This document shows, piece by piece, positions 9,244-24,200 of a DNA stretch of 64,000 nucleotides. The translations under genes and the position numbers were made by a program. The notes beneath the pieces were generated by a model. That model was given only the letters and a program-made list of their open reading frames with translations. It had not been told where the DNA came from and did no database searches. Position 1 is the first letter of the stretch, and each line of letters begins with the position of its first letter. This DNA comes from Panagrolaimus kolymaensis (taxonomy: Eukaryota; Nematoda; Chromadorea; Rhabditida; Panagrolaimidae). The DNA is taken from positions 1,922,001-1,986,000 of the forward strand of contig JAJQJQ010000049.1 of the NCBI GenBank assembly GCA_028622995.1, given 5' to 3'.

Positions 9244-12200
9244 CTAAAAAAATAATAATGAAAAAAGAATTTATTTTTTTATCGCAGTGAGAGATGAAGC
9301 TTACCAGGTACATGTTGACCATGCCATTTAACTTCAACTTGATAATCCCCTGGTTCACGAGGTTCATATTTGCAATGAATGGTTCGATCTTGAGTTTTAT
9401 CCCTTTGCATTTCAACATTGAATGCACCTTTAGGGCCTCGAACTCGAACAGTTAATTGTCCTGCACCTGCACCTTTAGTCTCGACGATGAAATTCGATTT
9501 GAAACTAAAAAAATGAAATTTTTATTTTACCAAATTTTTTTAATTTATTATCCATAAAAATATTTCCAAATTTTAATAACTAAAAATTACTTTTAAAAAA
9601 CTCACCTATGCAAAATGCCATGATCCACGCCAGGTCCATAAACCTTAACTTTAGATGGATCAGGTGGATTTGATACATTAAAAGTAAATGGTGAACCAGG
9701 AACATGTTGTTCCGAATATTTAATAATCAATGTATGTTTTCCAAGTTCATTGGGTTTGAAACTAAGTAAATAGGTTCCATCTCGATGATCATAAAGTTCA
9801 CAATAAACCAATTTGCTTGGGCCAACACATTGAGCTGTGAGATATCCGCTTCCAGCTCTTCGAGTATCAATAATAGTTTTAACTTCTTCATTAATAATTC
9901 CAAGTTTAAGGGATTTTTGATCGACTTCCACTAATTCCGATGGAGATGAATGAGAAAGAACATTTACGGAAAATGGTGAATCTTTGATATGATGTCCATC
10001 CACGAGAACATGGAGCTCATAATCGCCTCCTTGAAGTGGCGTATACGTGGCTTTGTAAACATTATTTCCAAGATGTTGTAATCTCACAGGAATATCAGCT
10101 TTATCTCCAATTAAAGTGGATGTGATTTTAGCATTAGGAATTTCACTTCCATCAATAATAAATTCAGCTGGAGTTTTAAGGGTGGCTTTTCGAAGGCCTT
10201 CTCCTCGAACCATGACATGCCCAACAGCATCATTATCAATTTCACGAAGTTGTTGGCGCGATGAAGTTTGAGCTTCTTGATATCCATGAATTTGTTGTTG
10301 TTGTTGTTGTTGTCGGCCACCAACAACATTATTTCCTCCTCCTCCTTCACCTTTAGCTATGGCAAGAATGGGATAGGATGAAGGCACGACTTGTTCAGCC
10401 CAATAAAGATAAATCTTTAAATTTCCTGAATGCTTTGGAGTTATAACAATTTGATGTTTTCCATATCCCAAATTTTCTGTTGTTGCTATATCAGGCATCA
10501 TTTCACCTTCAGAATCTCGAACTTCCACCCTAAGTTTTCCAGGGCCTGCAGCAGTGGTATCCACATCAATTCGATTTTGTTGTCCCACTTTAAGTTGAAG
10601 TAAACCATCCTTTCCAATTTCTTCATCATTTACCAAAACTTTTTTCGGGTCTATTACATTGACTTGATATGGAGAACCTCCAATTGGGCGATTATTATAA
10701 TCCAGGCTAACTTTATAAAGTCCAACTTGATTGGGTCGGAAACTAATTTCTGAAGTTCCATCAGGGCGTTTATTAGTGGAATGACGAATTTTTTCTCCTT
10801 CTGGATTTCGAACATCCACTTTAATGCCGCCACTAGTTTTCTTTGGATCAAATATCATTGAAGCTTGCATATCTTTTTCCACCGCATAATCCAAAGCTGC
10901 TCCATAAACCGTGGGTTTTCCTTGCTCTTCCACGATAATTTGTTTAGGAGTTCCAGGAATTTGAAAGCCAGCTATTTTAACGGATAATTTATGAACTCCA
11001 AGTTTCACAGGTAAAAATGTAGCTTGATCATCACCAACTGAATTTCGAATTTGTTCAACCTTTAATGGAACACCTTGGGGATCAGTGATATCAATTTCTA
11101 ATGGCCCATTTCCAGCAGCTCTACGATTTACAGCTATTTTAGCGATGTGTCGAATAATAAATGGATCATCAGCATTTTTAATTATTACTTTTTTAGGATC
11201 TACCACTTCACATTTAAATGGTGATCCAGCAACTGGAACCTCTCCAAAAGTAACTTCAATTTGATGGGTTCCGATTTGTTCGGGCGTAAATTCAACCCAA
11301 TATGAATCATCTTGTTGTTTATAACATCGAACTGGTAGAGGGCCTTGAAGGGAATCTAAAAAAAGTGATAAGATTTAAATAAAAAATCAAACATAAAATT
11401 TGAAGAAAAAAAAGGGTTAGCAAAAAGCACAACAAAGGTTTTTAAATTTGTTACAAAACAAAAAAGGGACAAAAAATTAGTGTTAAAATTAAATCAAAAA
11501 GTAAAAAATGTGCAGGTCCTAAAATGGATGGAGGAAAATCTGAAACAAATTTTGAAAGAATTTTGATTGTTGTTTCAATAATAGATATTTTTTTTTAAAT
11601 CAGAAAACCGCTTCCAAAAAAGCTGCGAAGAAAATCCAGAGAAAAACACAGCATTTGAATTTAATAATAATCATTATTCAGACCTGTGATAAGAACATCT
11701 AATTCTCCACGAGTTGCATTTCCTAAGCTAACTTCAAATCTTGCAGTTTTTCCTCTTTGAGCTTTAGTCAAAGCATCGCCTCGAGCTCTTACGGCTCCAG
11801 CATTGGATATTACACATTCATAAGGGCATTCTAAAAAAAATTAAATAAATATATAACATTTCGTCTCTCTCAAAAATTGTTAAAAAACAAAAAATTTTTT
11901 ACTTTTTTCAAAAAAATATTCGAAATCTTTTCCTCTTAAAAAAATGAAAAAATAGCCAAATTTAAAGGAAATGCACTTCATTTTTTACAAACATTTTTAG
12001 TCATTTTTTAAAAAAATAAAAAGAGGCTTGCTTTTAAATAATTTTTGAAAAAGCAAAAATCTTTTATTTTTCAACCTTCACAAAATGTTTAAAAAAATTA
12101 TCTTACCGGGTAGTTGAACATCATCGACATAAATATTTAACAAATATAATCCAACTTTTTTGGGAGTAAAAGTGCAAACATGAAGGCCTTGTCGAATTTT

Positions 12201-15200
12201 TTTCAGCGAACATTTAGCTAGTTCACCTTCTTCATGTTGAATGGAAACAGAAATATTTGATCCTCCACTATTTGACCAATCAATATTAAATCTTTGTTGA
12301 ACGCCTACGGCATCATTTTTTAATCCTATTACTCGAACCGCTGATAAATCCAAAACCGAAACGGTTAAAGGTGTTCCAGCCACGGGTTGTCGATTAATTT
12401 TTACGCTAACTGTGTGTGGACCTTCTGTGGTTGGAATCCATTCCGCAGCAAATGTTTGACCTTCCAATCGAGATAAAGTTACGGGAATTGCGTTGCCTTC
12501 GGGGTCTAAAAATTAAAATTTAGAAAAATTAGAAATGTTTAATTCAAATTTTGTGTCTCACCAAGAACTTCAAGATGCATACGATTTTCTAATCCCTGAG
12601 CTATTTCAAGTTCAAACATAGTCGATCGGTCGGCGAAAGCTTTCTTTTCAAAATAAACTATTTTCACTCCCGATACATCTTCGGCCGTTAATGCTGAGGA
12701 TGATTGTGAAGCAGCTGCAACAGCATCGCCAGCAGCACTAAAGTGAACTCTTTCACCCAGAGGCAAATTGTTTCGATAAATATCCACAAAATAGCTTCCA
12801 GATTTGGGTAAATGGCAAGTAACTTTTGCAATGCCACCATTTCGATCTAATTTTACATTTGTTGGAATTACACTTCCATCTTCGCCACAAATTTCCACAC
12901 GAATTTCATCTTTTTTATTGCATTTCCCAACATTAACTAAAAAATTATTATTTTTAGTTATAAAAAACCATAAATAAAATAAAAAATTTTTACCATCAAA
13001 AGTAATTTTTTCTCCACTATTAACAATTTCAGGCAAATTTACCACAAAACTTCCAACGGGTTCTTCAATGCTTTGACAAATTATTGGACAAATACTTAAT
13101 AATTTTCCATCCATTTCAATATTAATTTTATATTCGCCTTAAAATAAATAAATTGTTTTTCTTTCATATTTTTTAAAATATATTAATTAACTCACCAAGA
13201 TTTTCAGGTAAAAATTCAACATCAAATCCTTCATCAACTTTAACAATTTCAACTGGGACCTTTTTCTTATTTGGACCTGCACAAAGAAGGGTTAAAAAAA
13301 ATTAATGCATATAAAAATTAGTAAACAAAAATATATACTTAATTTAAGCAAAAACAACAAAGGTTTTTAGAATTAAAAAATTAAAAACATTTAAAAAAAT
13401 ATAATAAGTTTTTTTGTGTATGAAAAATGAGTCGGTGAAACAACAAATACCCTCCTTTACCAAAATAACAAAAATAAAGTAAAAAACTAAGACTTGCTTT
13501 TAAATAAATTAAAAAGCATTTGGGGTGAATTTTTAAAACAAATAAAAAAATAGCGTTATTAGAGTTTTTGTTTGGTTTTGCAGCGAGCGAAAAAAAATTA
13601 AATAATCAAAAATAAATATACCTGTGACAATAACATTGCATTCAGCATTTCGACGTGGAGAATCAATTGAAAACCCTTTGGGTTTTCCAATTTGTGCCAC
13701 AGCTAAATCACCAATAAGTCGAATTTCTTCATTTGATTTTGGTCTCTCTGATGACGATGTTGTGGTGGTCGTTGTTGTATGGAGAGTAGGGGACAAGCCT
13801 CGACGTTCTCTTGATGATGCTCCTCCAGCAACAGCTGATGTAGGTGGAATAACCATGCAACGCAATGGACTTCCAGGAATGGGTGAACCATTAAATTTAA
13901 CACTAATTAAATGTTCTTTAGCTTCTTGGGGTGTAAAAGAAACTTTAAATTTAGCTTGAGATTCAGCTTGAACAAAATTAGGAACATTTCGTCCATCAAC
14001 GCTAACAATAATTTCCATATTTCCTGCGCCTGCTTTTGCAGCATCGATAAGGAAAGTGCATGGCTTTCCCACTTCGGCTTCCTCTTCCAAAGCTAAACGA
14101 GCTTGAGCTGCATCAAAGGCTTTAGAAGTGAATGGAGTTCCAATTGATTGGCCTTGATATCGAATGTCAATCTGCAAAAAAAATTAAAGGGTTTTGTATT
14201 TTTTTAAACTTTTGTACATAAGAAAAATTTAGCTTTTTCTTATTTTAATGACACAAAAAACTTTATTTTTGTATTTAAAAAAATTCGAACTAAAACAAAA
14301 AAACTTACAATATGATTTCCAACAACTTTGGGTGTATATTCAACGGTGAATTCACCTTTTCCATGTGCATCCTTTTCAATAGTGACTGGAAGTTTATCCC
14401 CACGAGGATCTGTGACTTCAATCGCAGGCATTTGAGCTTTATCATCTCCAGTTTGAATAATAAATTCTGCGGGTTTTCCAACTGGAATTCTTTCAAGTCC
14501 CGTTCCAAATACATTGAATTGAGTTTGGGATGATGATGAACCAATTCGGCATAAAAATGGTGAACCTGGCACGGGTTCATTATTAAATCGAATGGAAATT
14601 TTATGATCGATATCTTCAAGTGGGACAAAGCTAATTTCATATTTATGATGGCCAAGTGCTCGGGCCATGGAAGCTATTGTGCCTTCATTCACAGCAACTT
14701 CAAGATTGCCTACGCCAGCTTCAGCGGCGTCGACTAAAATTTAAAAAAAGGAAAATTTTAGTATTTTTATGGATCTCAAAATAAAATCTGTTTACTCACC
14801 AACAAAATGAACGGGTTTATTTAAAATTCCATGAGGAATTTCTCCCACTTTAATTCTCGCAGGATCATGAACTCGACAAATGAATGGACTTCCAGAAACT
14901 TCCATTCCATTTACTTTTATAGTAATTTCATGATCTCCAACTATTTCAGGAATAAAACGAATTTGTTTTATTTCTTCATCGCCTTCATCATCATTTAAAA
15001 TTTGTACGGGTAATTCGTTTCGAGAGGCGTCTAAAAATATATTAAAATATAATTATTTTAAGTTTTAAGAAAAAAAATTTGATGGAAGAAAAAAACATAG
15101 AAAGCACAAACAAATAAAAAAATAATTTTAATGCTTCAACTTGATCGGTTACAACCACCAACTCCAAAGTGAGTTGGCTTTTAAAAATCCCTGTTCCCCA

Positions 15201-18200
15201 AGCCCCAGATGCATTCATAATAACCAATACCAATAATTACCAAAAACACAAAAAGCAAACTTTAAAAATCGAGCGTTGCACTTTTCCTTCTTTGCAACGA
15301 TTTTTTGTATAAACAAATAAATTTAAGTTTTTGAAAAACTTGTCATTGATGTCTAACAAGACAGACTTAAAATAAAAAAAATAAAAAAGCAGACAAAAAA
15401 AAGAGAGACACCAACAAACAAACAATCAAACAAACCCAACCAAAAAAAGCTTTATTTTGTTTTTCTTTCAGCTTCATTTCTTCCAGCAACTTTCAGTTTG
15501 GCGGTTTCATTGATTTTTTTCTTCTGATTTTTCTTGGATTAAAAAATTGGATCGGCCTCACTCTTTTTTTGGTGTTTGTTCTAAAAGCGAATTAACAAAA
15601 AAAAAACAAGTTTATTTCTTAGCTAAAACTTTTCCAATAAAAATTTTAGCAAAATAAAACAACTTTGTTTTTTAAAAAGCAAAAAAGCTAAAAAAAAATT
15701 GAAATCTTAAAAATGGACGGACAAAGACTTTTGGGTTAAAATATTAATTGTATGGCTTACCAATAACCGTAGCTTCAATTGTGCTTCCAATTGGAGCACT
15801 AAGAAGTAAAGTTGCATGTTTTCCAACTCGGCTCAAGGATGGAATTCTTTCCACCACTGGAGCTTTAGTGGAACCTTTTTTCATTCCATTTTTATCTTTT
15901 TCTTTTTTCGTTTCTTTTTTATCTTTTTTCGCTGATTTTTTCTTTGAGGATTCGAGGCTGAAAAAAATGAAAGATTAATTAATTTTTTTTATAGTAAAAT
16001 TATTTAAAAATTTTACAATAAAATTTGAAGCACCATTTTGGCTGATTTAAAAAAATAAGAAATATTTAATATAAAAAAATTTATAATTTGACTATTCTCT
16101 TTACACAAAAAATCTTTTTTGATGCTATGGCCATTTATTGGAAAAAATCAGTCTTTTATGCACATTGTTTTTTAAGTTTTTGGCTTTGATCAAAAATTGG
16201 GTCAAACATAATCGGAGGGATTACCGAAAAATTATAAACAAACAAAAAAAAACTGCTGCAAATCAAACCATGAAATGAAGAAAAAAAAGATTAGGGTCAA
16301 AGTTTGGTTTTCATTTTTTTAAATATTAACTTTGACTCATTTTCAATAAATATAGTGAAGACAACAAACTCGCTAACATATGGCGACAAAAAATAAAATA
16401 TTTTCATTAAAACTTTTTTTGGTATTTTTTAAATAATTTTTAACTCCGAATAAAAAATAAATAATTAAAAGCAATAAACAACTCACGTTGAAACTTCGGA
16501 AGCACCTGCGCCACCAAGTTGATTGGAACTTAAATTTTCAACAATTTTAACTTCAAATGGACTTCCTTTTATGACTTCTTTATTAAATGTTACATTAACG
16601 GTATGAGTTCCAAGAGAAGTTGGATTGAAAGTAACCAAAAATTTAGCTGATCCCGATTCCAATTGGCTTACATGTGAAGGAATAATTACTCCATCGCTAT
16701 CTTTAATGGCCATTTCGAGATTTCCAAATCCTGCCCTTCCTGCATCCACAGTAAATTCCACGGTATCATTAATCATGGATTCTCTAACAATTTCACCAAT
16801 AATAATTTGTGAAGAATCATAAACTCGAATGGGAAATGGTGATTGTGGATGGGGTTCATCATTAACGAATGCAAGAATTTTATGTGTTCCAACTTCTGTG
16901 GGTTTGAAACTTATTTCATAAGTTTTTCCAGATTTTTTTATTTTATGTGGAATTTCTGTTACTTGCTGCTGTTGTTGTTGTTGATGGTGTTCAACATCCT
17001 CGCCACCTGGAGGAGGACGTTTAGTTGGTGGAGTAACAACAATTCGAAGTTGATCTTCTTTTCCAAGTTTTAGAGATTCTAATTTAACTTCCACATCTTT
17101 TCCTCGACGAACTACTTCGTGTTTGGATGAAAATTTAGATTTACCAAAATCAAATATTTTTTGTCCACCGCCTCCACCATTTTGATCTTTGGTTTTATCG
17201 CCTTTTCCAAATCTCAAAGATAGTTTTGGAGTTGTGGGTTTTGAGGATGGCTTGGATTCTGGGGTTTCAACCCTCCCAATTTCATGAGTTACTATTGCTT
17301 CTTCTTCAACATGATGACCACCATGTCGTTGATCTTTTCGTAAATCTCCTCCACGAATAAATAATTGTTGCTGTTGTTTTTCACCCATGCTTTCCAACTT
17401 TTTTCTTGTTTCCGGTGTTAAACTATCCAAATCAGATGGATATGGTTCGATTATAGCTTGCTCTTGCTCGCTTCCAGAATAATGTCGTTGTTGGGGATGA
17501 GTTTGAAGCTGTTGGGGTTCAGATTGGTAAGATTGCTTGCCATATCCATATTGATCTAGAATTCGATCATCTTCATCTTTAACTCTCATAAAATCAGCTG
17601 TACGCCTTTCAGTTTCTTCGAGAGGTTGACGTTCAAGTTCACGAGATTTGGGCAAACTTTCAACTCGAGATACCGTGGGAGTATACGACTTTTGATGTTG
17701 CTGAAGTGGTGGAGTTTGAGATGCTGGAATTTCATCATAAATATTTGATGACATTGTACCAAAATTTTTATTTGTTGGTGGTGGAGGAGAAGGACTTCGT
17801 CGACGATGAAATAGGTGTTGTGGTTTTTCATGTTTTTCTTCTTGCTGATATTGATGTCTGGGAGGTGATGGCGATCGAATTTGTGGTGGCGGAGGAGGAG
17901 GTGATCGAATATTTTCCGATGAACTTCCATATCGATCAGTAAAATCTTGTGAATATCGTGTAGTATTAATTGGTTCAAATCTAGATGGTTTATTATCATT
18001 TCCTCCACTTCCACTTCTTGATTCATGAGTATAATCTATGGCTGTTACAGGTGATTTAATTCCACCACTGCCAGCTGAAGTTGATCGAGTGGTTGTTAGC
18101 TCTTCTCTTTCCCGAATATATCCACTGCCAGAATCGGGTGATCGAACATATCGATTATCAGCCGATTGTCGTGTGGTAATCGAATCCGGCTGTTGATGTT

Positions 18201-21200
18201 GTTCATCACGTTCAAAATATTTATGTTTGGGAGTGGAATAACTTTTGGGACTAAATGAATCCATTCCACTATCATCTACAGCTTTTTCAGTTCGTTGAGT
18301 TCCAGGACTTCGTTGTTCATAAGTTGTTTTAAATAATCCAACATCTTGATTTTGAGTTCCAGAATCACTACCACCACCAAAATATTTTTTTGGAGTTTGT
18401 GAATGCTCTTGTTGTTGGTGTGGTTGTTGACTTTCTCTTGATTCAGGTCTATTTGTTGTTTCACCATAATGAGCAATAGTATATCCAACTCTTGGGGAAG
18501 TTTGAGTTTGAGGTGGCTGGGGCGAAGTTTGTCGAAGTAATCTTGGACTTTTTAACCCCTCAGCATCAGTTAATCTTGGATGTGGGGAAGTTGCAGGGGA
18601 ATGTTGAGGCCGAACAAGAGGTGGGCTTCGAGGTGATTCAATAAATCTTGAAGATGAAGTAATTTGAATTGGTGATCTTGAAACTGATGCAGAATAACTG
18701 GTATCAATATAAGTTGGTGAAGATATTCGATGATGAGAATGAGGTGAAAATGTTGTTCGATCTGGTGGAGGAGAAGATAAATTTGCTGGTGGCAAAGGTG
18801 GAGGAGGAGGCGATGTACCAGCAATACCTGAAGGAGATATTGGTGAACGAATATAATATTCAATTGAAGTTGTAGTTTGAGAATATTCGATTAGCATTTT
18901 TTTAAAAATATTTATTTTGTTGCAAAATAAAAAAGCGGTCTTTTTAAAGAAAAAATAAAATATGAAAGACTAAAGCGCTTTAATAAAATAAAAATTGCAA
19001 CAAAGGTGTATCACTTTCTCTTCTTCAGTAGCAGCAGCGGCGGCGGGTGGTAGCGGAAATCCGATTTAACTAACTACTACTAACAACAACAACAACTAAC
19101 TGCTGCGCAACAAAATAACTCAAAAAAAATTGAGTGAGTCTATGTATCAAAAAATAAATTTTTTTTCAATGAGCTCCAAAATCAATAAAACAACAAAATC
19201 ACATTATATTTTATTGAATAATGTTACTCTTTTTTTTTATAATGTTGTTATTTTTTTTTGTTTGTTTTTATAAAGAAAAAAGGTAAAAAAAAAGTAAAAA
19301 TAAATCACTCAAATAAAAAAAAAGTGTATCCGACCCAAAAATGGAAAGGGTTACCCGCCTTTTTTTTGCTGTTTTTTGTTGTTGTATTGCTTGAAAGTTA
19401 ATGTACTGGAAAAATATTTGCTGCCGTTACCTTTGTTAAAATTAATTTAGTCTTTCTTTTCTTTTTTTGAACACTTTTCTCAATTTTCAAATTAGAAAAA
19501 AATTAATGCAAAAAATCAAAAAAAGAATAATTGTTTTTTTCTTTTGCTTTGCTTTATTTTTTGCCTTTTCTCAGAGAGTTCCAAAAATATATAATAATAA
19601 AAACATACCATGTTGCGAGAGTGAAGTACTTCGCCTTCCACCACCACCTGTTATTGTTGTTGTTCCTCTTTCGGTTGAGGCAGCAGCGGTGGCTGAAGTT
19701 GAAACCGGCTTTCCAACTTGTTTTGAATTAACTTCAACACGTATTGGACATCCTAAAAATAATGTTTGATGTGTGCCAGTAAATTATTAAGTGCTTTTGT
19801 TTTTCCCTTCCCAAAAAAAAAATAGTTGACTGACTCTATTTTTATGTATAATTCGTAACAAAAACTTTTGTGTGTTGGTTGTCCCAGTTTGTCGTCTATT
19901 TTTTTTTACTATTTTTTCTTTTCTCTCCAACCGCTAAAAAAATTCTTTTTGACTTCCGAAAACCGGTTGATCAATCAATCTTCTTTTTTTTTTTTGCTTT
20001 CTTCTCTCAACTTTTTTATTCCTTTGATGGAATGTGGCCAAGCACACACACATAAACATTGATAGAAACACAATAAAAAAAATTATTTTTCTCTCCCGTT
20101 TTTAAACGTAAAAAAATAAAAGTTTAAAATCAATAAAATTAAAAAAATTTAAAACTAAAATATGTGTATTTGTAAATTACGAAAAATTAAAGGAACAACA
20201 GTTTTTTTAGTTAATTCAAATTTGGCGAGTGAAAGTCATTTTTTTCTTCTTTCAAGTGTCCAATAAAAAACAGAAATTTAAGGGAAAAAATAATAAACTT
20301 TAAATTCGTAGTTTCAAAATTACGGAAAATCTTTAAAAATATCTTATCGCTTCGAAACTCAAACATCGCAAATTCACTAAATCTAAAATGCTAATAATCG
20401 AATCCATTTATCAAAAGTTTAAACCTATCGAAAATTAGAATAAAAAATTTTTCTCTCCCAAAATAAGTTTTTTTAATTAAAAATTTAAATAAAGTCCTAC
20501 CATGAATTTGATGGCCATTAAATGTTACATCAATAACATAAACACCAGAATGTTGAGGAATGAATGTAACCAAGCATCGTCCTGCGCCTTTCATTTGGAC
20601 ATTATTTGGTACTCTTCCTTGATTAACACTAATTTCCAATTGACCTTTTCCAGCTTCCACGGCATCAACTGCAGGAATAACGTATAATTGTGAAATATAT
20701 CTTAGGGATTCATGGGAAGTCACCGACGAGGATAATGAAGTCGTCGAGGACATATTTTTTAATTTTTTAACCACCACCAAAATGACACTTTTTTTGGTCA
20801 AGACAAATATCAAAAAATTAGGTAACAACAATCCAGAATAAATCTACAGAAGCCACTTTGAAACCCAAAAAATGAATCTTTTTTATAAAAATTATTAAAC
20901 TTTCAATGCGAAAGAAAAAAATTAAAATAACAAACAAAAAAATTATAGGATAAAAAATAAATCCGATTCTTTTTTTTGTTCTCCAAATTCATTGATTGAA
21001 AAAATGTTTGATGGGTTAACGAAAAATAAATAAATAAATGGTTTTAGAGAGTGTAACTTTTTTTGTTGTTGTCCCAAACACAAAAAAGGGAAACGCCAAA
21101 AAGAAAAAAAGAAAAAACGAGTATAAAACTAAACGAAAAAGGAAAATAAAAATTTTTTTAAACATGAAGACAACCAAAAATGGAAGGAAAGAAAACGAAA

Positions 21201-24200
21201 AAAAATAAGAACAGCTGACGACAATCAAAAAAAAAATTTTCTTCAAAAAAATTAGAAAATAAAATAAAAATGTTTTCAATGAGCCAAAAAATGATGCGCA
21301 ACGGCGCCACTCTTATTTTTTTTGTACAGAAAAAAATAAAAAGTGAATGGGTTGTTTAAAAAATGACGACTGTTATTTATTTATTTTTTTGCTGAAACAC
21401 ACTTATAAAATATTAAGTCGTAAATAAATAATGTCTTTAAATAGTATTTAAAAACGGAAAAAAAATATGATTAAAATTTATGAAATATGAAAGCTTACTT
21501 TTTCAGTAAAAATTTATTTTTTAAGGAAACGTAGAAATCAAACTATTTGTTCTTCTTGAATTCGAAAATGGTTATAAAAAAACGAAATTTATTTAGAAAG
21601 TAAAACTAAAAATATGGAGTAAAAATTATAACTTCCTTTTTAGACATTTTAGGAAGGAAATGAAAAAACGACGTGTAAAGCTCATATAATTTGCAATTTT
21701 TTTACCATTTTTTTGGTGGACAAAAATTTAATCACAAGTTTTATGATTAGAACATACATAACTTTTTATAAACAGTCAAATATAAAATAGAAAAATAGCT
21801 ACGAGAAGGAATTTTCTTTGCCTATAAAAAAGGAATGAATTTAAAAATTTTTGGTCCAAGCAAAACAGGCAACAAAAAAATATTGTCAAAAAGCATCAAC
21901 ATTATTAATTTTCACGCACATTTTTGGGAATAAAAAAATGTTTTTTTTTGTGTGAGCGAAATAATTCTGGAACACATACAGAAAAAAAAAGAAAGATAGA
22001 TAGACATCGATAGATATAAAAAAAAGTGAGTCTACTACCACTACTAAAAAAAGAGAGAGAGAAAGGAGCGATTATACCTTTGAATCGCAACAGATCAGCT
22101 TTTTAGGAAAAAGAAATAAAAAAAGAAGAGAAGCAATATAAAATGCAAATGAATTATAATGGACGACGACACTTTTATGTATATTATTCTGGATTGTCCT
22201 CTTTTTTTTGTGTATTGGAAAGTGAGTGTATAATTTTTTTTTGTTTTGGTTTGATTGAAATTGATATGTTTTTCTTTTTTTCTTTCTCTCCAAATTGGTT
22301 TAAAAATAAAAAGTTTGATATTTGTTTCGGTGTGGTGGTGATTTAAAAATATGTATTATCATTCGAAAAAAAAGGGGCAAAAAAAACATGCTTTTACAGT
22401 GGCATTGAAAATTTTAAAACGAAAAATGATAGTAATTCAAAAATTACAAAATTATGCAAATTTTTTAGATATTTTTTACTAAGAATGCCACTGCCAAAAA
22501 ATAAATTTAAAGTAAAAATAAATCAATTAGCTTACCCATAAATTGAACGGGCTGTCCAACAACACTGCCACCCACAGGTTTGATAGTAATTTTACTTGAA
22601 TCATATCCAGCCACGTATAAAGGTCCAGAATCAATTAATCGATCATTAATAAAAACTTCAAGTCGATGATCGCCAACTTTTGAAACGATATATTCGCAAC
22701 GAACTCCATTGGGTTGTTCCCGAATTCTGGTATCAATGGATCCTCCATTTGGATCATAAACTTTTACTGCAACATTTGAGGCTCTTAATGGCTCTGGCCT
22801 TTGTCCATTTGGAGTTGAAGGAATTGCAGATATTTCAAATATGGCTGGTTCACCCACTGCAGCTCGATGTAAACCAACTCCAATGAGTTCACTAAGTTGA
22901 TTGGCTTCAATTTGATCCGAGCCTCGCGTGGCATAGGAGGAGCTTTCGCGAGTAGCTAAATTCCATGGTGAACCACGAACATGTTCGTTATTAAATTTCA
23001 TTTCAATTATATGGGGAATTCGTTGGGTTGGAGTAAACTGGGCAACAAAGTGACGAGGTGAAAGTTCTCGAACTCGACAAGCTACTCTTCCTCCGTTTAT
23101 AACAATTTCTAAATTTCCTGATCCTGCAGCAGTTGCGTCAACTAAAAACAAATTTTTAAATAGGATTGAACGGAAATTAAATATTTTAGGATCTCAAGGG
23201 AAATTTTAATTTTTGTCTTGGACAGAATTACGAAAATTTAAGTATCTCGAGCAGGGCTTTGCGATATATCGAATATCGAAATATCGGGGCTTTTTTTGGA
23301 TATCGAATATCGATATCGGAAAAATAAATTTTAATATCGAATATCGAATATCGATATCGAGTTTTTGTCCGATATATCGACAAAATCGATATTTTCATTT
23401 GAATATTTTCCGAAAAAACTTAAGCATTTTTTGTTCATTTTTTAGCTCTGAATATTTATTTTCACTTAGTTTTTTACAGCAAACTAAAGCAAAGAAGCAA
23501 CTATTTGAGTTTAAAGTGAAGAATTGCCTCCAAAGCAAATGGGTAAAAGTTGGTTTCGAATATTGGTTCAAAATGAATAAAATTTTCGCAATAAAAAAGA
23601 ATGCAAATGTTTTAATAAAGGATTCTTTTTCTTTTTTTAAGAACTTTGCCATAAAGAATTTCCAAAAGAGCGATTACAATCGAAATTACTAGGAATAAAA
23701 AAAATTGATTGATAATAAGATTACCTTCAATTTTGCTAGCTTTTAAGCCATTTATTTCTTTGAATTTTTGGTTTTGTCTTTTTGCGTAAAAAGACTTAAA
23801 AAATTTCAAGAGAATTAAAACTTTCTATTAAAAAAATTCTATTATAACCCTTTACTTAACCGTTAAAAACAAAACCAAAAAAAATTTTAAACCCAGACTT
23901 GATAATAATTAAAAAGTATCGAATATCGATATCGAATATCGAAATATCGGGCATTTTTTAGATATCGAATATCGAATATCGATATCGGGAAAAAATTTTA
24001 TAATATCGAATATCGAATATCGATATCGGGACTTGCAAATATCGATATCGCAAAGCCCTGATCTCGAGGGAATTTATGGATGCCACACAAAATGCTAAAA
24101 TAGAGCAGGGCTTTCAAAGCTTTTTTTGCCACTCATAAAAAAATTTATAAAAGAATAAAACTTACTTTCAAATGTATGATCTTTATTTAAATTTCTTGTA

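Noticed and set aside
8948..9427. 159-codon frame starting MHSMLKCKGIKLK and running into the proline-rich filamin end
   Set aside because: The true exon begins at the acceptor at 9243; the part upstream is intron and the preceding exon read in the wrong frame.
23213..23692. 159-codon plus-strand open frame
   Set aside because: Its first half translates the iterated ATATCGA repeats of the MITE; the rest is AT-rich filler. Not a transposase.
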